From contig OZ244043.1 of the NCBI GenBank assembly GCA_965215215.1, forward strand, positions 3,782,001 to 3,846,000: a stretch of 64,000 nucleotides of DNA, given 5' to 3'. Positions 51,460 to 60,382 of the stretch are shown in pieces (position 1 is the first letter of the stretch; every line of letters starts with the position of its first letter). The notes under the pieces are model-generated. The model ran no database searches. It was not told the origin of the DNA and was given only the letters and a program-made list of their open reading frames with translations. The translations under genes and the position numbers were made by a program. Origin of the DNA: CALDTK01 sp965215215. GTDB lineage: Bacteria > Bacteroidota > Bacteroidia > Chitinophagales > Saprospiraceae.

Positions 51460-52461
51460 TTAAACCAATTCCTGCGCCACGAGGTAGCGTTCGGCGTCGA
51501 GCGCGGCCATGCAGCCGGTCCCGGCCGCCGTAACCGCCTGCCGGTACACCTGGTCCTGCGCGTCGCCACTCACGAACACGCCGTCGACGTTGGTGTGCGC
51601 CGTACCGGGGACAGACTTGAGGTAGCCGTTATCGTGCATGTCGATCCAACCCTTGAAGATGTCGGTGTTCGGCTTATGCCCGATGGCCACGAAGAAACCG
51701 GAGATCTCGAGTTCGCTCACCGCCCCGGTTACCCGGTTTTTGACGCGGACCCCGGTCACGCTGTCGTCACCCAAGATCTCCTCGGTCTCGGTATCCCAAT
51801 GGATCGTGATGTTCGGTGCCTTCTCGACGCGTTGCTGCATGATCTTGGAGGCACGCATCTCGTCGCGGCGCACGAGCAGATGTACCTCGGGACACAGTTT
51901 CGACAGGTAACTAGCCTCCTCGGCGGCGGTATCTCCCCCCCCGACGACGGCGACTTTCTTACCCTTAAAGAAAAAACCGTCGCAAACCGCACAGGCGCTC
52001 ACGCCGTGGTTGGAGAGCCGCTGCTCGCTCTCGAGCCCGAGCCACTTGGCGCTCGCGCCCGTCGCGATCACGACGGTGTAGGCGCGGACGTGGTCGCCGC
52101 CCTCGGTCCACAACTCGTGCACCGGTCCTTCGAAGTTGACCTTATTGACCAAGTCGTAGCGGATGTCCGTACCGAACCGTTCGGCCTGCTGCTGAAACAA
52201 AGTCATCATCTCCGGTCCCATTACCCCGTCGGGGTAGCCCGGATAATTCTCCACGTCCGTCGTGATCATCAACTGCCCACCCGGCTCCTGCCCGGTGTAC
52301 ATCACGGGCTTCAGTCCGGCGCGAGCGGCGTAGATGGCGGCGGTGTAGCCGGCCGGACCGGAGCCTACGATCACGCACTCGAGCGGCTTGTCTTCGCCAA
52401 AGTTACCGGCGTTGGTCGGGGGGGCGGCGGCGGCCTGGTCGTCAGCGATAAGTTGGGTCAT
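51460..52461 (-). CDS. trxB: Thioredoxin-disulfide reductase
   Basis: The protein has 333 residues from the ATG at 52461; the frame upstream is open but shows no conserved sequence. FAD motif VIVGSGPAGYTAAIYAARAG, the redox motif ACAVCDGFFFKG near residues 154-165, the NADPH motif VAVVGGGDTAAEEASYLSKL and the final GDAQDQVYRQAVTAAGTGC are all intact. A ~25-residue low-complexity N-terminal extension (DDQAAAAPPTNAG) precedes the fold. It would recycle thioredoxin with NADPH. It is divergent from the subtilase gene, with about 120 bp of leader between them. Confidence 0.96.
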   Translation of the reverse strand: MTQLIADDQAAAAPPTNAGNFGEDKPLECVIVGSGPAGYTAAIYAARAGLKPVMYTGQEPGGQLMITTDVENYPGYPDGVMGPEMMTLFQQQAERFGTDIRYDLVNKVNFEGPVHELWTEGGDHVRAYTVVIATGASAKWLGLESEQRLSNHGVSACAVCDGFFFKGKKVAVVGGGDTAAEEASYLSKLCPEVHLLVRRDEMRASKIMQQRVEKAPNITIHWDTETEEILGDDSVTGVRVKNRVTGAVSELEISGFFVAIGHKPNTDIFKGWIDMHDNGYLKSVPGTAHTNVDGVFVSGDAQDQVYRQAVTAAGTGCMAALDAERYLVAQELV

Positions 52462-52581
52462 AACGGAGTGTGGCGTGCGATTTAATGAGTCGTCCTGGGG
52501 TGGGACCGGTTTTGTCGAAAGCGTGACGCCATTCGTAGTCCCACCCCTCATTAACCGCGATCCGGGCCGTAGGTTACACAC

Positions 52582-54216
52582 ATGTCTATAGAGTTCTGGA
52601 ACCAGGTCTACGTACACGGATTCGCCCTATCGACCACGGCGCTGCTCGCCTGGCTGCTCGTCGGCCCCCGTTCCTGGGTGGCGCGCGTGCTGCCCGTGCT
52701 CGTCGTCGGCGGGCTGACGCTCTGGTTTGCCGGCCTCGCGGTGAGCGCGGGTAGCGTGCCCGACAAGCTTTTCCTCGTGGGCCGAGATCTGGTGCTGCAG
52801 GCGCTGACGATCTACCTGGTCGGCTTGCTCAAAAAGCATCCCAACATCCTGGTGCCCGCACTCATCCTCGCCTACCTCTTCTACTACCTCTACGGCCGGG
52901 AGGCTCAGCTCGACTACCTGCAACAGGCCGCCACGCCCACCGGCGTTTGGTCGGCACCGGGTGCCGCGAATACGGCCGTCTACGAGCTCGATCCCGACGC
53001 CGAGCTCCTGGTGCTGGTCAACGGCGAAGCCCAACTCGCCTCGTTCGCGCGGGAGCTCGAGCAGCGCGACCTGCCCGTTCCCGAGCGAGCGTTCCCGGAG
53101 CTCGAAGCAGACTGGGCTAGTCGCGAGCCCGGTAGCGATTTGGCCCGTACGTACACGGTCGATTTACCCGCTCCGGCGGATGCCGACCGGGTGATCGCCC
53201 AACTCCAGGCGCTCGGGCTCGACCTCTACGTGGAGCACAACGAGCAGCTGCGTATCCCCGCCCTCGAAACCACCGCACAAGCGCCGCTTACCGGTCCGCA
53301 GAACCCCGCGGACCTCGGGCTCGACGACCCCTACGTGCCGCAGCAATGGTCGCTTACCGCCTGGCCGTACGCGGCTTTCGCCAAAACGAGTTCCGCCCTG
53401 CGGGATCGGCTGCGGCCCGCGCGACTCTTCGTGCTCGACAGCGGGGTAGACGCTACCCACGAAGACCTGAGCGACAACTACCGAAGCCTGAACAAAAGCT
53501 ACGACCGCGATCCGATCGGTCACGGGACCCACGTGGCCGGGATCGCCGCCGGGGTAGCCCGCAACAAGCGGGGCATCGCCGGGTGGTTTCCGGCGGGGCA
53601 ACACGAGATGACGGTAACCAGCGTGCGCGTGCTCAACGCCCTCGGCGCCGGTACGCAACGCTCGATCATCGCCGGGATCCTCGAGGCGGCCGACGCGGGG
53701 GCCGCCGTCATCAACCTCTCGCTCGGTGGCTTCTCGACCGACCGCCGCCAGCGCCTCTACGCCGACGCGGTGAAGTACGCCAACGCGCGGGGGGCGATCG
53801 TGGTGGCCGCCGCCGGCAACTCCGCCGCCGACGCCCGGCGTTACTCCCCGGCCAATACCCCCGGCGTGATCGCCGTGGCCGCCCTGGACAACAAAGTCCA
53901 ACACGCCGGCTTCTCGAACCGAATTGACGGCCTGGAAATGGGCGTGTACGCGCCCGGGCAGGCTATCGTGAGCACCGTGCCCAACAACGGGTACGTCCCC
54001 TTCAGCGGCACGAGCATGGCGGCGCCGCAGGTGTCGGGCCTGCTTACGGTAGCCAAGGCGATCCGCCCGGAGCTGACGACCAGGGAGGCCTACCGCTTAC
54101 TGAACCGGGCGCTGCGTCCGAACGAATCGATATCCGCGCTCGCCGACACCGACCCCGGGGCGTCCCCGTCGAAAGTCATCGAGCCGGGTACGTTCCTGGA
54201 TCTGGTCGCGCAGTAA
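52582..54216 (+). CDS. Membrane-anchored S8 (subtilisin-like) serine peptidase
   Basis: This 544-residue protein begins with three to four hydrophobic helices (about 10-110, e.g. FALSTTALLAWLLVGP, VLPVLVVGGLTLWFAG, LVLQALTIYLVGLL, LILAYLFYYLYG) in place of a cleavable signal. A linker of ~150 residues precedes the protease domain. The catalytic triad is D286 (VLDSGVD), H314 (GHGTHVAG) and S478 (GTSMAAPQ), with the Asn oxyanion stretch AAAGNS. No C-terminal sorting domain is present. The multi-pass N-terminus is unusual for family S8 and suggests an anchored protease in the envelope. Confidence 0.92.
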   Translation: MSIEFWNQVYVHGFALSTTALLAWLLVGPRSWVARVLPVLVVGGLTLWFAGLAVSAGSVPDKLFLVGRDLVLQALTIYLVGLLKKHPNILVPALILAYLFYYLYGREAQLDYLQQAATPTGVWSAPGAANTAVYELDPDAELLVLVNGEAQLASFARELEQRDLPVPERAFPELEADWASREPGSDLARTYTVDLPAPADADRVIAQLQALGLDLYVEHNEQLRIPALETTAQAPLTGPQNPADLGLDDPYVPQQWSLTAWPYAAFAKTSSALRDRLRPARLFVLDSGVDATHEDLSDNYRSLNKSYDRDPIGHGTHVAGIAAGVARNKRGIAGWFPAGQHEMTVTSVRVLNALGAGTQRSIIAGILEAADAGAAVINLSLGGFSTDRRQRLYADAVKYANARGAIVVAAAGNSAADARRYSPANTPGVIAVAALDNKVQHAGFSNRIDGLEMGVYAPGQAIVSTVPNNGYVPFSGTSMAAPQVSGLLTVAKAIRPELTTREAYRLLNRALRPNESISALADTDPGASPSKVIEPGTFLDLVAQ

Positions 54217-54358
54217 GACCCGTCGCCGGCGCTCGTGCGTAGAGCTACCCCCGTCTAGCCCCGGCGCATCCGAAGGACGCCGGACGAGGAGACCCACTCG
54301 ATTCTGTTGCAGCGCAGGGTGAAAAGACCGTTCGACTGCTTCTCGTCACCGAGTACGC

Positions 54359-54993
54359 TCAAAGGACGATCTGCCCTTCGACCGAATCGCCGACCGAGGT
54401 CGCCTCGCCCCTCACGTACCTGTCCGCGGAGAGTAGCGCCAGCAGCGCGTCTATCTCGTGGTAGTTGCTCGCGGTCGGCACCCGGCCGAGTCGCATCAAA
54501 TCGCGGGCGAGCTCACCCCGCAGGGCGGCGAGTGAGTCAAATTCGCTTACCCCGGGGCATCCCGTTTGCGCTTTTGCCGGTAGAGCTCCCCGTGTCCGAG
54601 CTCCCGGATCAGGCCCCCGGGGTAGGTTTCGACCACCCGCCAGCTGTTTTCGCGAAAGCGGGCGGCGAGGGCCATACCGCGGGCGGTGAGTCCACCCAGG
54701 AACATGGGGGACATGGCACCGAGCGCGCCATCCGCCCGGCGGTAGTGGTAGTCGAGGCAACCGGCTAGGTCGCGGTATACGCCGGGGAGGGAAAGCGGGA
54801 CGTCGACGGCGAGCACGCCCGGCGGAAGTGCCGATAGCCAGTCGAAAAGCCAGGCGTCGGCGTCTTGTTTCTTCCCCGAGCACCGTAGGCGCAGCTCCCC
54901 GGCGTAGGCGACCGCGCAGGCCGTCGTCCCCGCCAGCTTACTCCCGTAGTCTACCCCCACGAGCGGCACGTCGCGTCCGTACCTTGCCGACAT
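54359..54993 (-). pseudogene. DUF429 (RNase H-fold predicted nuclease) gene with a one-base frameshift
   Basis: From the ATG at 54993 (MSARYGRDVPLVGVDYGSKL) the frame runs to 54547 and stops at a G-run, ...RDAPG. The adjacent frame continues VSEFDSLAALRGELARDLMR, LGRVPTASNYHEIDALLALL to a stop at 54359, completing a ~210-residue DUF429 protein (GVDYGSKLAGTTA, AVDVPLSLPG, VVETYPGG, HEIDALLALL). The break sits in CCCCGGGG, consistent with loss of one base. It may be real decay, slippage or a sequencing error. Its ATG overlaps the ATG of the flavin reductase gene on the other strand. Confidence 0.8.
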
Positions 54994-55606
54994 GTCGCAC
55001 AAGCTAGTCGGACCGGAGGTATGGCGGACCTATCCCCGCCGTGAATTCGCGGCTTGGTTCAATCAACTCGAAGGTCTCCGTTCGTCGGTACTCGTCGGTA
55101 CCCAAAGTTCCGCGGGGCAGACGAACCTCGCCGTGTTTAGCTCGCTGACGCACGTGGGCGCCCGGCCCCCGTTGGTCGGTCTCGTGTTCCGTCCGCTCAC
55201 GGTAGAGCGCCACACCTACGAAAATCTGCGAGCGACCGGCTTCTACACCATCAACCACCTACCGGTAGCTCGGATCGGGCAGGGACACCGAACCAGCGCT
55301 AAATTGCCGCGTGGCGAGAGTGAGTTCGCCGCGGTCGGACTCACAGCGGCGGCTAGCTCCGCGGCGGCCCCGTACGTAGCCGAGGCGTCGGTATCGATGC
55401 TGTGCGAGTTCGCCGAGGAGCACCTCGTCGCGTCCAATGACACGCGTTTCGTGGTTGGTGCCGTACGCGAGCTGCGACTTCCGGCCGGGGCGGTGTTCGG
55501 TGGCGAACGCGTCGACTGGACGGCGCTCGGGGCTACCGTCGTGAGCGGGCTCTACGACTACTACAGTGTGCGGTTCGAGCGAAAGGAGCGGTACGTCGAG
55601 TCCTAA
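54992..55606 (+). CDS. Flavin reductase domain protein (FMN-binding split barrel)
   Basis: This 204-residue protein has the flavin reductase/FMN-binding split barrel pattern: SSVLVGTQSSAGQTNLAVFS, PPLVGLVFRPLTVERHTYEN, LRATGFYTINHLP, then a cofactor loop and a C-terminal VVSGLYDYYSVRFERKERYV. The family includes NAD(P)H:flavin oxidoreductases and oxygenase partners; no oxygenase is near. The ATG at 54992 overlaps (CATG) the divergent DUF429 gene's ATG, so the leader of each lies inside the other's coding sequence. It ends 8 bp before the convergent aroK stop. Confidence 0.87.
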   Translation: MSHKLVGPEVWRTYPRREFAAWFNQLEGLRSSVLVGTQSSAGQTNLAVFSSLTHVGARPPLVGLVFRPLTVERHTYENLRATGFYTINHLPVARIGQGHRTSAKLPRGESEFAAVGLTAAASSAAAPYVAEASVSMLCEFAEEHLVASNDTRFVVGAVRELRLPAGAVFGGERVDWTALGATVVSGLYDYYSVRFERKERYVES

Positions 55607-55614
55607 CCGCGCGA

Positions 55615-56157
55615 CTAGTGGCCTACGACCTCCGGCAAGGCGTCGTGAATTTGCTGAACTACCTCCCGTACGCCGAGATCGCCGACTTCTACCCTCACCT
55701 GTGCGTCGGCGTAACCGCTCCGGCGCTCGGCGTTGAGGGCCTTCAGGTGGGCTTGCCAATCGTCGCGTTCGAGTAGCGGGCGTCCCTGGCGATCTCCCAA
55801 CAATCTGTCCATGAGCGTCTCGGCGCTGACGTCGAGCCAGATGGTCAGTCCCGCCTCGTTCATGAACGCCAGGTTTCCGTACCCGAAGGGCGCGCCGCCC
55901 CCGGTGGCCACCACGGCTTCGGCGAAGCGCCGCGGCAGATCACGCAGCATGTGCGCCTCGCAGGTGCGAAAGTCGATCTCCCCGTGCCGGGCGAAAATCT
56001 CGGCGACCGAAATGCGGGTGCGCGACTCGATCTCCCGATCGAGATCTACGAAGCTCCGTCCGAGCTTTTCGGCGAGGGCGTGGCCGACCGTAGTCTTGCC
56101 GGAACCCATCATACCGATGAGGAAAATGAGCGGCGGCGCCTGCTGTACTTTCGCCAT
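55615..56157 (-). CDS. aroK: Shikimate kinase
   Basis: This 180-residue enzyme phosphorylates shikimate in the aromatic amino-acid pathway. The P-loop LIGMMGSGKTTVGHALAEKL, the shikimate-binding DLDREIESRTRISVAEIFAR (D and R residues), the FRTCEAHMLRDL segment, AVVATGGGAPFG and the lid LLGDRQGRPLLERDDW are all present. Start (ATG 56157) directly abuts the divergent DUF1573 gene's possible GTG at 56158. It stands alone on its strand. Confidence 0.96.
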   Translation of the reverse strand: MAKVQQAPPLIFLIGMMGSGKTTVGHALAEKLGRSFVDLDREIESRTRISVAEIFARHGEIDFRTCEAHMLRDLPRRFAEAVVATGGGAPFGYGNLAFMNEAGLTIWLDVSAETLMDRLLGDRQGRPLLERDDWQAHLKALNAERRSGYADAQVRVEVGDLGVREVVQQIHDALPEVVGH

Positions 56158-56175
56158 GTGTGGACTATAGATAAA

Positions 56176-56670
56176 TTGAGGGGGAAGCTAGGTCGATATA
56201 CCCTTGCCGCCTGCCGCCTCGCCGGACTAAGCGTAATTATTTCAGCTTGCGCCAGCGACGAGCCCGCGGTGGAGACCACGCCGGCCGATCCGCGGGCCGA
56301 CATTATCCGCGTGCCCGTATCGGCGGATCGCCCGGCGGACACGGTCAATATGCCGAAAATCGAGTTCGCCGAAAGCGAGTACGAGTTTGGCGAGGTCGCC
56401 GAGGGCGAGGTGGTGCGGCACCGCTTTCCGTTCACAAACATCGGCCCCCGTCCGCTGGTCATCACCAACGCGCGTTCCACCTGCGGGTGCACCGTTCCGC
56501 AGTACCCGGAGGCCCCCGTCGCGCCCGGCGACACCGCCTCCATCCTGGTCGAGTTCGATACGAACGGCAAGGAGGGCCGGCAAGACAAACCGGTTACCTT
56601 GACCGCCAACACCTACCCCTCCGAGACCACCATTCGGATCTCCGGGGAGGTAGCGTCCACATCCGATTAA
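56176..56670 (+). CDS. DUF1573 family lipoprotein
   Basis: The start is uncertain: TTG at 56176 (MRGKLGRYTLAACRLAGLSV IISAC) gives a lipoprotein signal; a GTG at 56158 adds six residues. About 164 residues. The DUF1573 core is clear: FGEVAEGEVVRHRFPFTNIG, PLVITNARSTCGCTVPQYPE (Cys-Gly-Cys), APGDTASILVEFDTNGKEGR and a final ASN-like strand. The family has an immunoglobulin-like fold and is a common Bacteroidota surface lipoprotein of unknown role. It begins a run with yajC and a YbbR-like gene. Confidence 0.85.
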   Translation: MRGKLGRYTLAACRLAGLSVIISACASDEPAVETTPADPRADIIRVPVSADRPADTVNMPKIEFAESEYEFGEVAEGEVVRHRFPFTNIGPRPLVITNARSTCGCTVPQYPEAPVAPGDTASILVEFDTNGKEGRQDKPVTLTANTYPSETTIRISGEVASTSD

Positions 56671-56685
56671 GCTTTGCCCGCATCC

Positions 56686-57012
56686 ATGGCCCTTCCCCCC
56701 TTCCTGCAAGCGACTACGCTCAGCCCCACGACCATCAACATCCTGATGTTCGGCCTGCTGCTGATCGTGTTTTACTTCTTCATGATCCGTCCGCAAACAC
56801 AACGGGCCAAACAGCAAACCGCCTTCCAAGAGTCCCTGACTAAGGGCATGCCCGTGGTCACGAGCTCCGGCATCCTCGGGCGCGTCTCCAAGATAGATAC
56901 CGCGAGAAAGACGGTCACGCTCGAGGTGGGGAAGGGAACGTACCTGGAGTTCACCCAGAGCTCGGTGAGCCGAGACCTTACCGAAGCGATGAATGACTCG
57001 AACGCCGCGTAG
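56686..57012 (+). CDS. yajC: Preprotein translocase subunit YajC
   Basis: This 108-residue protein starts at the ATG at 56686, with one membrane helix (INILMFGLLLIVFYFFMIRP) and the hallmark RPQTQRAKQQ followed by the soluble domain KGMPVVTSSGILGRVSKIDT. YajC accompanies SecDF at the Sec translocon. The next gene's start lies inside its 3' end (20-bp overlap), so translation is coupled with the YbbR-like gene. This trio (DUF1573, yajC, YbbR-like) is common in Bacteroidota. Confidence 0.94.
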   Translation: MALPPFLQATTLSPTTINILMFGLLLIVFYFFMIRPQTQRAKQQTAFQESLTKGMPVVTSSGILGRVSKIDTARKTVTLEVGKGTYLEFTQSSVSRDLTEAMNDSNAA

Positions 57013-57958
57013 TCGCGAGGAGCGCTCCCGGAGGCTCACCATCGGCATGTGCGTGCTGGCCTCGGTGGTGTTTTGGTTTTCGACCAAACTCTCGCAGGCC
57101 TACACGACGCTCGAACCCATATCCGTCGACTACCGCCTACCGCAGGGGCTCGCCTTCGCGAACGAGCCCCCGGCGGAGCTAACGGCCACCGTCGAGGCCA
57201 GCGGCTGGGATCTACTCGCCCAAGTCTTCCGTCGGGGCGAGCGGTCGATCGTCATCGACTCGCTCACGCTCGTCGACAACCCGGACGGGGTGGTAAACGT
57301 GCGCCGGGAGGTAGCCGACGCGTTTCGTGACGAAGGCCTGCGGGTAGACGCGCTCACCAACGAGCGCATCATCCTGCGTACCGAGCGGGTGGCCACCAAG
57401 CGTGTGCCCGTCTACCTCGCGGGCACGCTCGAGTACGCCCAGGGCTTCCTCTCGGCCGAGGCGCCGCGTATCACCCCGGATTCGGTGACCGTATCCGGAC
57501 CGGGTTCCGTGCTCGAGCAAATAGCCGCCTGGCCAACCGACAGTCTCGACGTAAGCGGCGTGCGCGACACGTTCACGACCACGATTACCGTGAGCCGACC
57601 CGCCGCCGCCAACCTCAGCGTTACCCCCCGCACGGTCGATATCTCGGTGTACAGCGAGCAGTTTACGGAGAAGAGCATGTACCTGCCCGTGGCGCCCGCG
57701 GGCGTATCCGTCCGGGATAGCGTGAGCTTCTTCCCGCGGCAGGTGCTCGTCACCTTCGCGATCGGGCTCGAGGAGTACGCGAGTGTTTCGCCGGCGGACT
57801 TCGAGGCCGTAGCCAACCTCGAGGGCTTCGATCTCGGCGCCTCCCCGCAGGTCGCCGTCACGCTCACCCGGAGACCGAGCCGGGTGCGCGGCGTGAACGT
57901 AAAACCCAGGATGGTGGAGGTTTACCTCCACACGGACACGGACCCCGCCTCGAACTAG
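56993..57958 (+). CDS. YbbR-like domain protein
   Basis: This 321-residue protein has one N-terminal membrane helix (LTIGMCVLASVVFWFSTKLS) and three or four YbbR-like beta domains: ISVDYRLPQGLAFANEPPAE, TATVEASGWDLLAQVFRRGE, RVPVYLAGTLEYAQGFLSAE and PDSVTVSGPGSVLEQIAAW. YbbR repeats are extracytoplasmic domains known from CdaR, an activator of the diadenylate cyclase CdaA; no cyclase gene is next to it here. It overlaps yajC by 20 bp. Confidence 0.9.
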   Translation: MTRTPRSREERSRRLTIGMCVLASVVFWFSTKLSQAYTTLEPISVDYRLPQGLAFANEPPAELTATVEASGWDLLAQVFRRGERSIVIDSLTLVDNPDGVVNVRREVADAFRDEGLRVDALTNERIILRTERVATKRVPVYLAGTLEYAQGFLSAEAPRITPDSVTVSGPGSVLEQIAAWPTDSLDVSGVRDTFTTTITVSRPAAANLSVTPRTVDISVYSEQFTEKSMYLPVAPAGVSVRDSVSFFPRQVLVTFAIGLEEYASVSPADFEAVANLEGFDLGASPQVAVTLTRRPSRVRGVNVKPRMVEVYLHTDTDPASN

Positions 57959-57989
57959 ACTCCAGCCGACCCGCCGCGCGCTCGCTCGG

Positions 57990-58517
57990 CTACAGGTCGA
58001 GCAAGCCTTCCGGCAAATCCATGAACACGATTTTCTTCAGGAAATCGACTCCTTTGATGTAAGCGGAGGCGAGCGGGATGAGCTTCTCCCGGTTCTCGTG
58101 CTCGATCCGCGCGAGCGACTGTTGCTCCGCTTCGATGATCTCCTTTATCTCGCCGATCTCACCGCGGTTCACGTCGATGATCGCAAACCCCCTGAGGCTC
58201 ACGTTACTGGGGGATCTCCGATCGACTGCGTCTGGTGAGCTCATGGCCGTTGGATCTACCCTAACGAATACCGAGCTTCCACGGAGCTCGGCGGCTTGTT
58301 CCCGAGAGGTTAATTCGGTAAGCTTAACAATGTAGTCGCTTCCCCGAATTTCTTCTACCTCGAAGGGGAGCGCATTCGCCGCGGTGCTACCGATGAAAAG
58401 GAACTCGGCTTCCGCCAAGAGCTCTTCGTACGGCTCGTCTACAACGAGCTTGAGCTCGCCCCGAACGCCGTGGGTCTTTCTCACCGACCCAACCTCGACC
58501 AATTCGTCTCGACTCAC
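57990..58517 (-). CDS. rimM: Ribosome maturation factor RimM
   Basis: This 175-residue protein has the RimM start VEVGSVRKTHGVRGELKLVV and an N-terminal beta barrel (SDYIVKLTELTSREQAAELR GSSVFVR), then the PRC-barrel half (FAIIDVNRGEIGEIKEIIE ... LIPLASAYIKGVDFLKKIVF MDLPEGLLDL). It aids 30S assembly at the 16S 3' domain through S19. Its start overlaps by 4 bp the end of the lipoprotein gene upstream; normally rimM sits with rpsP-trmD, which are not in this window. Confidence 0.95.
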   Translation of the reverse strand: MSRDELVEVGSVRKTHGVRGELKLVVDEPYEELLAEAEFLFIGSTAANALPFEVEEIRGSDYIVKLTELTSREQAAELRGSSVFVRVDPTAMSSPDAVDRRSPSNVSLRGFAIIDVNRGEIGEIKEIIEAEQQSLARIEHENREKLIPLASAYIKGVDFLKKIVFMDLPEGLLDL

Positions 58518-59227
58518 CGGCTCCGCACCATATCGAGCGAAAACCCCGTCTCGGCCTTCTCTTCCCAGGGGGCGTCACTGGTGTTTTGCTGCGTATTGAG
58601 GATACGGAGGTGGCGTTCGAGCAACCCTTGTCCCGCCCCGTAGATCTCGCTGGCTTCCCGGAGCTCGATCAAGTTTTCGCGATCGGCGTGCGTAATCCAC
58701 ACGGCATCCACGGCGGTGCCGTCGGGGAGGGTGTAGCTGCCGAGGCTATCGATGGTCGACTCCCAGTTTTTGTAAAGTTCGATGGGCTCACCCGCGACGG
58801 CTACGATCGTACCGCGGTCCGCGGAGGCGAGCGGGTCCCAGCTCGTCCCCACCCGGAAGGGCCAGGTCAGCGCCGTATAGCTCAAGCCGTCGAGCGTCGA
58901 ATTTACGCGCCCCGCTTCTACGCTCCAGTTCCAAAGGAGACTAGCGAGCTGTCGGCGGCTACTGTCTTCCACCGACACGATGTACAGGGCGTCGGTGGCC
59001 GCGGTATTCAAGGGGCGCACGACCCACTCGCGGCTTAGCTCAGTGCGCGACGTGCCGCCGGCGATCGGATCGTAGATCACGCTGTCCACGTGGAAGTAAG
59101 TGGACTTATCCCGGGGCAACAACGCGTACGAAGAATCGCCGAGCGGCACGAAATCGTCCGCCGTTTCCTCGCACCCAGCTAAGCTGAGCTGAAGCAGGGC
59201 GAGGAAGAGGATCCGGTTGCTGATCAT
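58514..59227 (-). CDS. Lipoprotein of unknown function
   Basis: This 237-residue protein has a lipoprotein signal (LFLALLQLSLAGCEET, Cys at 19). The mature part is beta-rich, with no repeats or known motif; strands such as FHVDSVIYDPIAGG, EWVVRPLNTAATDALYIVSV and YTALTWPFRVGTSWDP are visible. It lies between mnmA (4-bp overlap upstream) and rimM (4-bp overlap downstream), so all three are translationally coupled; the coupling gives no hint of function, as the other two act on RNA in the cytoplasm. Confidence 0.8.
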   Translation of the reverse strand: MISNRILFLALLQLSLAGCEETADDFVPLGDSSYALLPRDKSTYFHVDSVIYDPIAGGTSRTELSREWVVRPLNTAATDALYIVSVEDSSRRQLASLLWNWSVEAGRVNSTLDGLSYTALTWPFRVGTSWDPLASADRGTIVAVAGEPIELYKNWESTIDSLGSYTLPDGTAVDAVWITHADRENLIELREASEIYGAGQGLLERHLRILNTQQNTSDAPWEEKAETGFSLDMVRSR

Positions 59228-60324
59228 TTGCGGCTGCTCAAGATGATGCCTCCGCCGATAACGTCGTCACCCTCGTAAACGACGGCGCTCTGCCCGGGGG
59301 CTATGCCGCCGACGTTGGCGAGGAAACGGACGTCCAGCAGATCGCCACGGCGCTGAGCGAGCTCCGCGAGCGTGCCGCTGTCGCGGTATCGAACCTTGAC
59401 GACCGCCTCGTAGTCGTTCGGTAAGCTCGCGTACTTCATCAAATTTAGCTGGCCGACCTGCATCCCGTTGCGGATCAAATCGTCCTGCCGGCCGAGGACG
59501 ACTTGGTTGGTTTCCGGACGGATGTCGGTGACGTACATCGGTTCGCCCAGCGCAACGCCGAGCCCCTTGCGCTGCCCGATGGTATAGAACGGATAGCCCT
59601 GGTGCTCTCCGATGATCGATCCGTCCTGCGCCACGAAGAGTCCGCCGGCCACGCGCTCCTCGAGGCCGGCGACTCGCCGCTTCAGGAAGCCGCGGTAGTC
59701 GTTATCCGGCACGAAGCAGATCTCGAAGCTCTCGGCTTTGCGGCTCAGCTCATCGTAGCCGAAATCCGCGGCGAGCTGCCGGACCTCCGGTTTGGTCATG
59801 CGTCCGAGCGGGAACCGCGTGCGCCGCATGCACTCCTGGCTCAAGCCCCACAGCACGTAGCTCTGGTCCTTGTTCCGATCCGCACTGCGCCGCACGAACT
59901 TGCGGCCCGCGTGCTCGTGGATCGTGGCGTAGTGGCCGGTGGCGATGAACTCGCAGTCCATCGCGTCGGCGCGCTTGAGCAGCGCGCTCCACTTGATGTG
60001 CGTGTTGCACATCACGCAGGGGTTGGGGGTGCGCCCCGCCAGGTACTCGTCCACGAAGTCGTCGATCACGTGGTCGCCGAACTCCTCGCGGATGTCTACG
60101 ATGTAGTGCGGGAACCCCATGTCGACGGCCACCGAGCGGGCGTCGTTGATCGAGTCGAGCGAGCAGCAGCCCGTTTCCTTCTTCGACCCGCCACTGTTGG
60201 CGTAGTCCCAGGTCTTCATGGTGATGCCGATCACCTCGTAGCCCTGTTCGTGCAGGATCATCGCCGTAACCGTGGAGTCGATGCCGCCCGACATGGCGAC
60301 CAGCACTTTTCCGTTTTTACTCAT
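59224..60324 (-). CDS. mnmA: tRNA 2-thiouridine(34) synthase
   Basis: This 366-residue ATP pyrophosphatase thiolates U34 of tRNA Lys, Gln and Glu. The PP-loop VLVAMSGGIDSTVTAMIL, the TPNPCVMCNTHIKWSALLKR segment with the first catalytic Cys, ATGHYATI, the KDQSYVLWGL motif, SFEICFVPDNDYRGFLKRRV with the second Cys, GQRKGLGVALGEPMYV and the C-terminal APGQSAVVYEGDDVIGGGII are all in place. It takes sulfur from a desulfurase relay; an IscS/NifS-like protein is encoded in this window at 22551. It begins the run with the lipoprotein gene and rimM. Confidence 0.97.
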   Translation of the reverse strand: MSKNGKVLVAMSGGIDSTVTAMILHEQGYEVIGITMKTWDYANSGGSKKETGCCSLDSINDARSVAVDMGFPHYIVDIREEFGDHVIDDFVDEYLAGRTPNPCVMCNTHIKWSALLKRADAMDCEFIATGHYATIHEHAGRKFVRRSADRNKDQSYVLWGLSQECMRRTRFPLGRMTKPEVRQLAADFGYDELSRKAESFEICFVPDNDYRGFLKRRVAGLEERVAGGLFVAQDGSIIGEHQGYPFYTIGQRKGLGVALGEPMYVTDIRPETNQVVLGRQDDLIRNGMQVGQLNLMKYASLPNDYEAVVKVRYRDSGTLAELAQRRGDLLDVRFLANVGGIAPGQSAVVYEGDDVIGGGIILSSRK

Positions 60325-60382
60325 GGTAGTCTGCTCAAGCTACTAAAAAAGGGGACCCACGCCCGGCGCGGATCCCCCTCGG

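Noticed and set aside
51460..52617. Longer thioredoxin reductase start
   Set aside because: The extra 52 codons show no conserved sequence and would place the FAD motif too far from the start.
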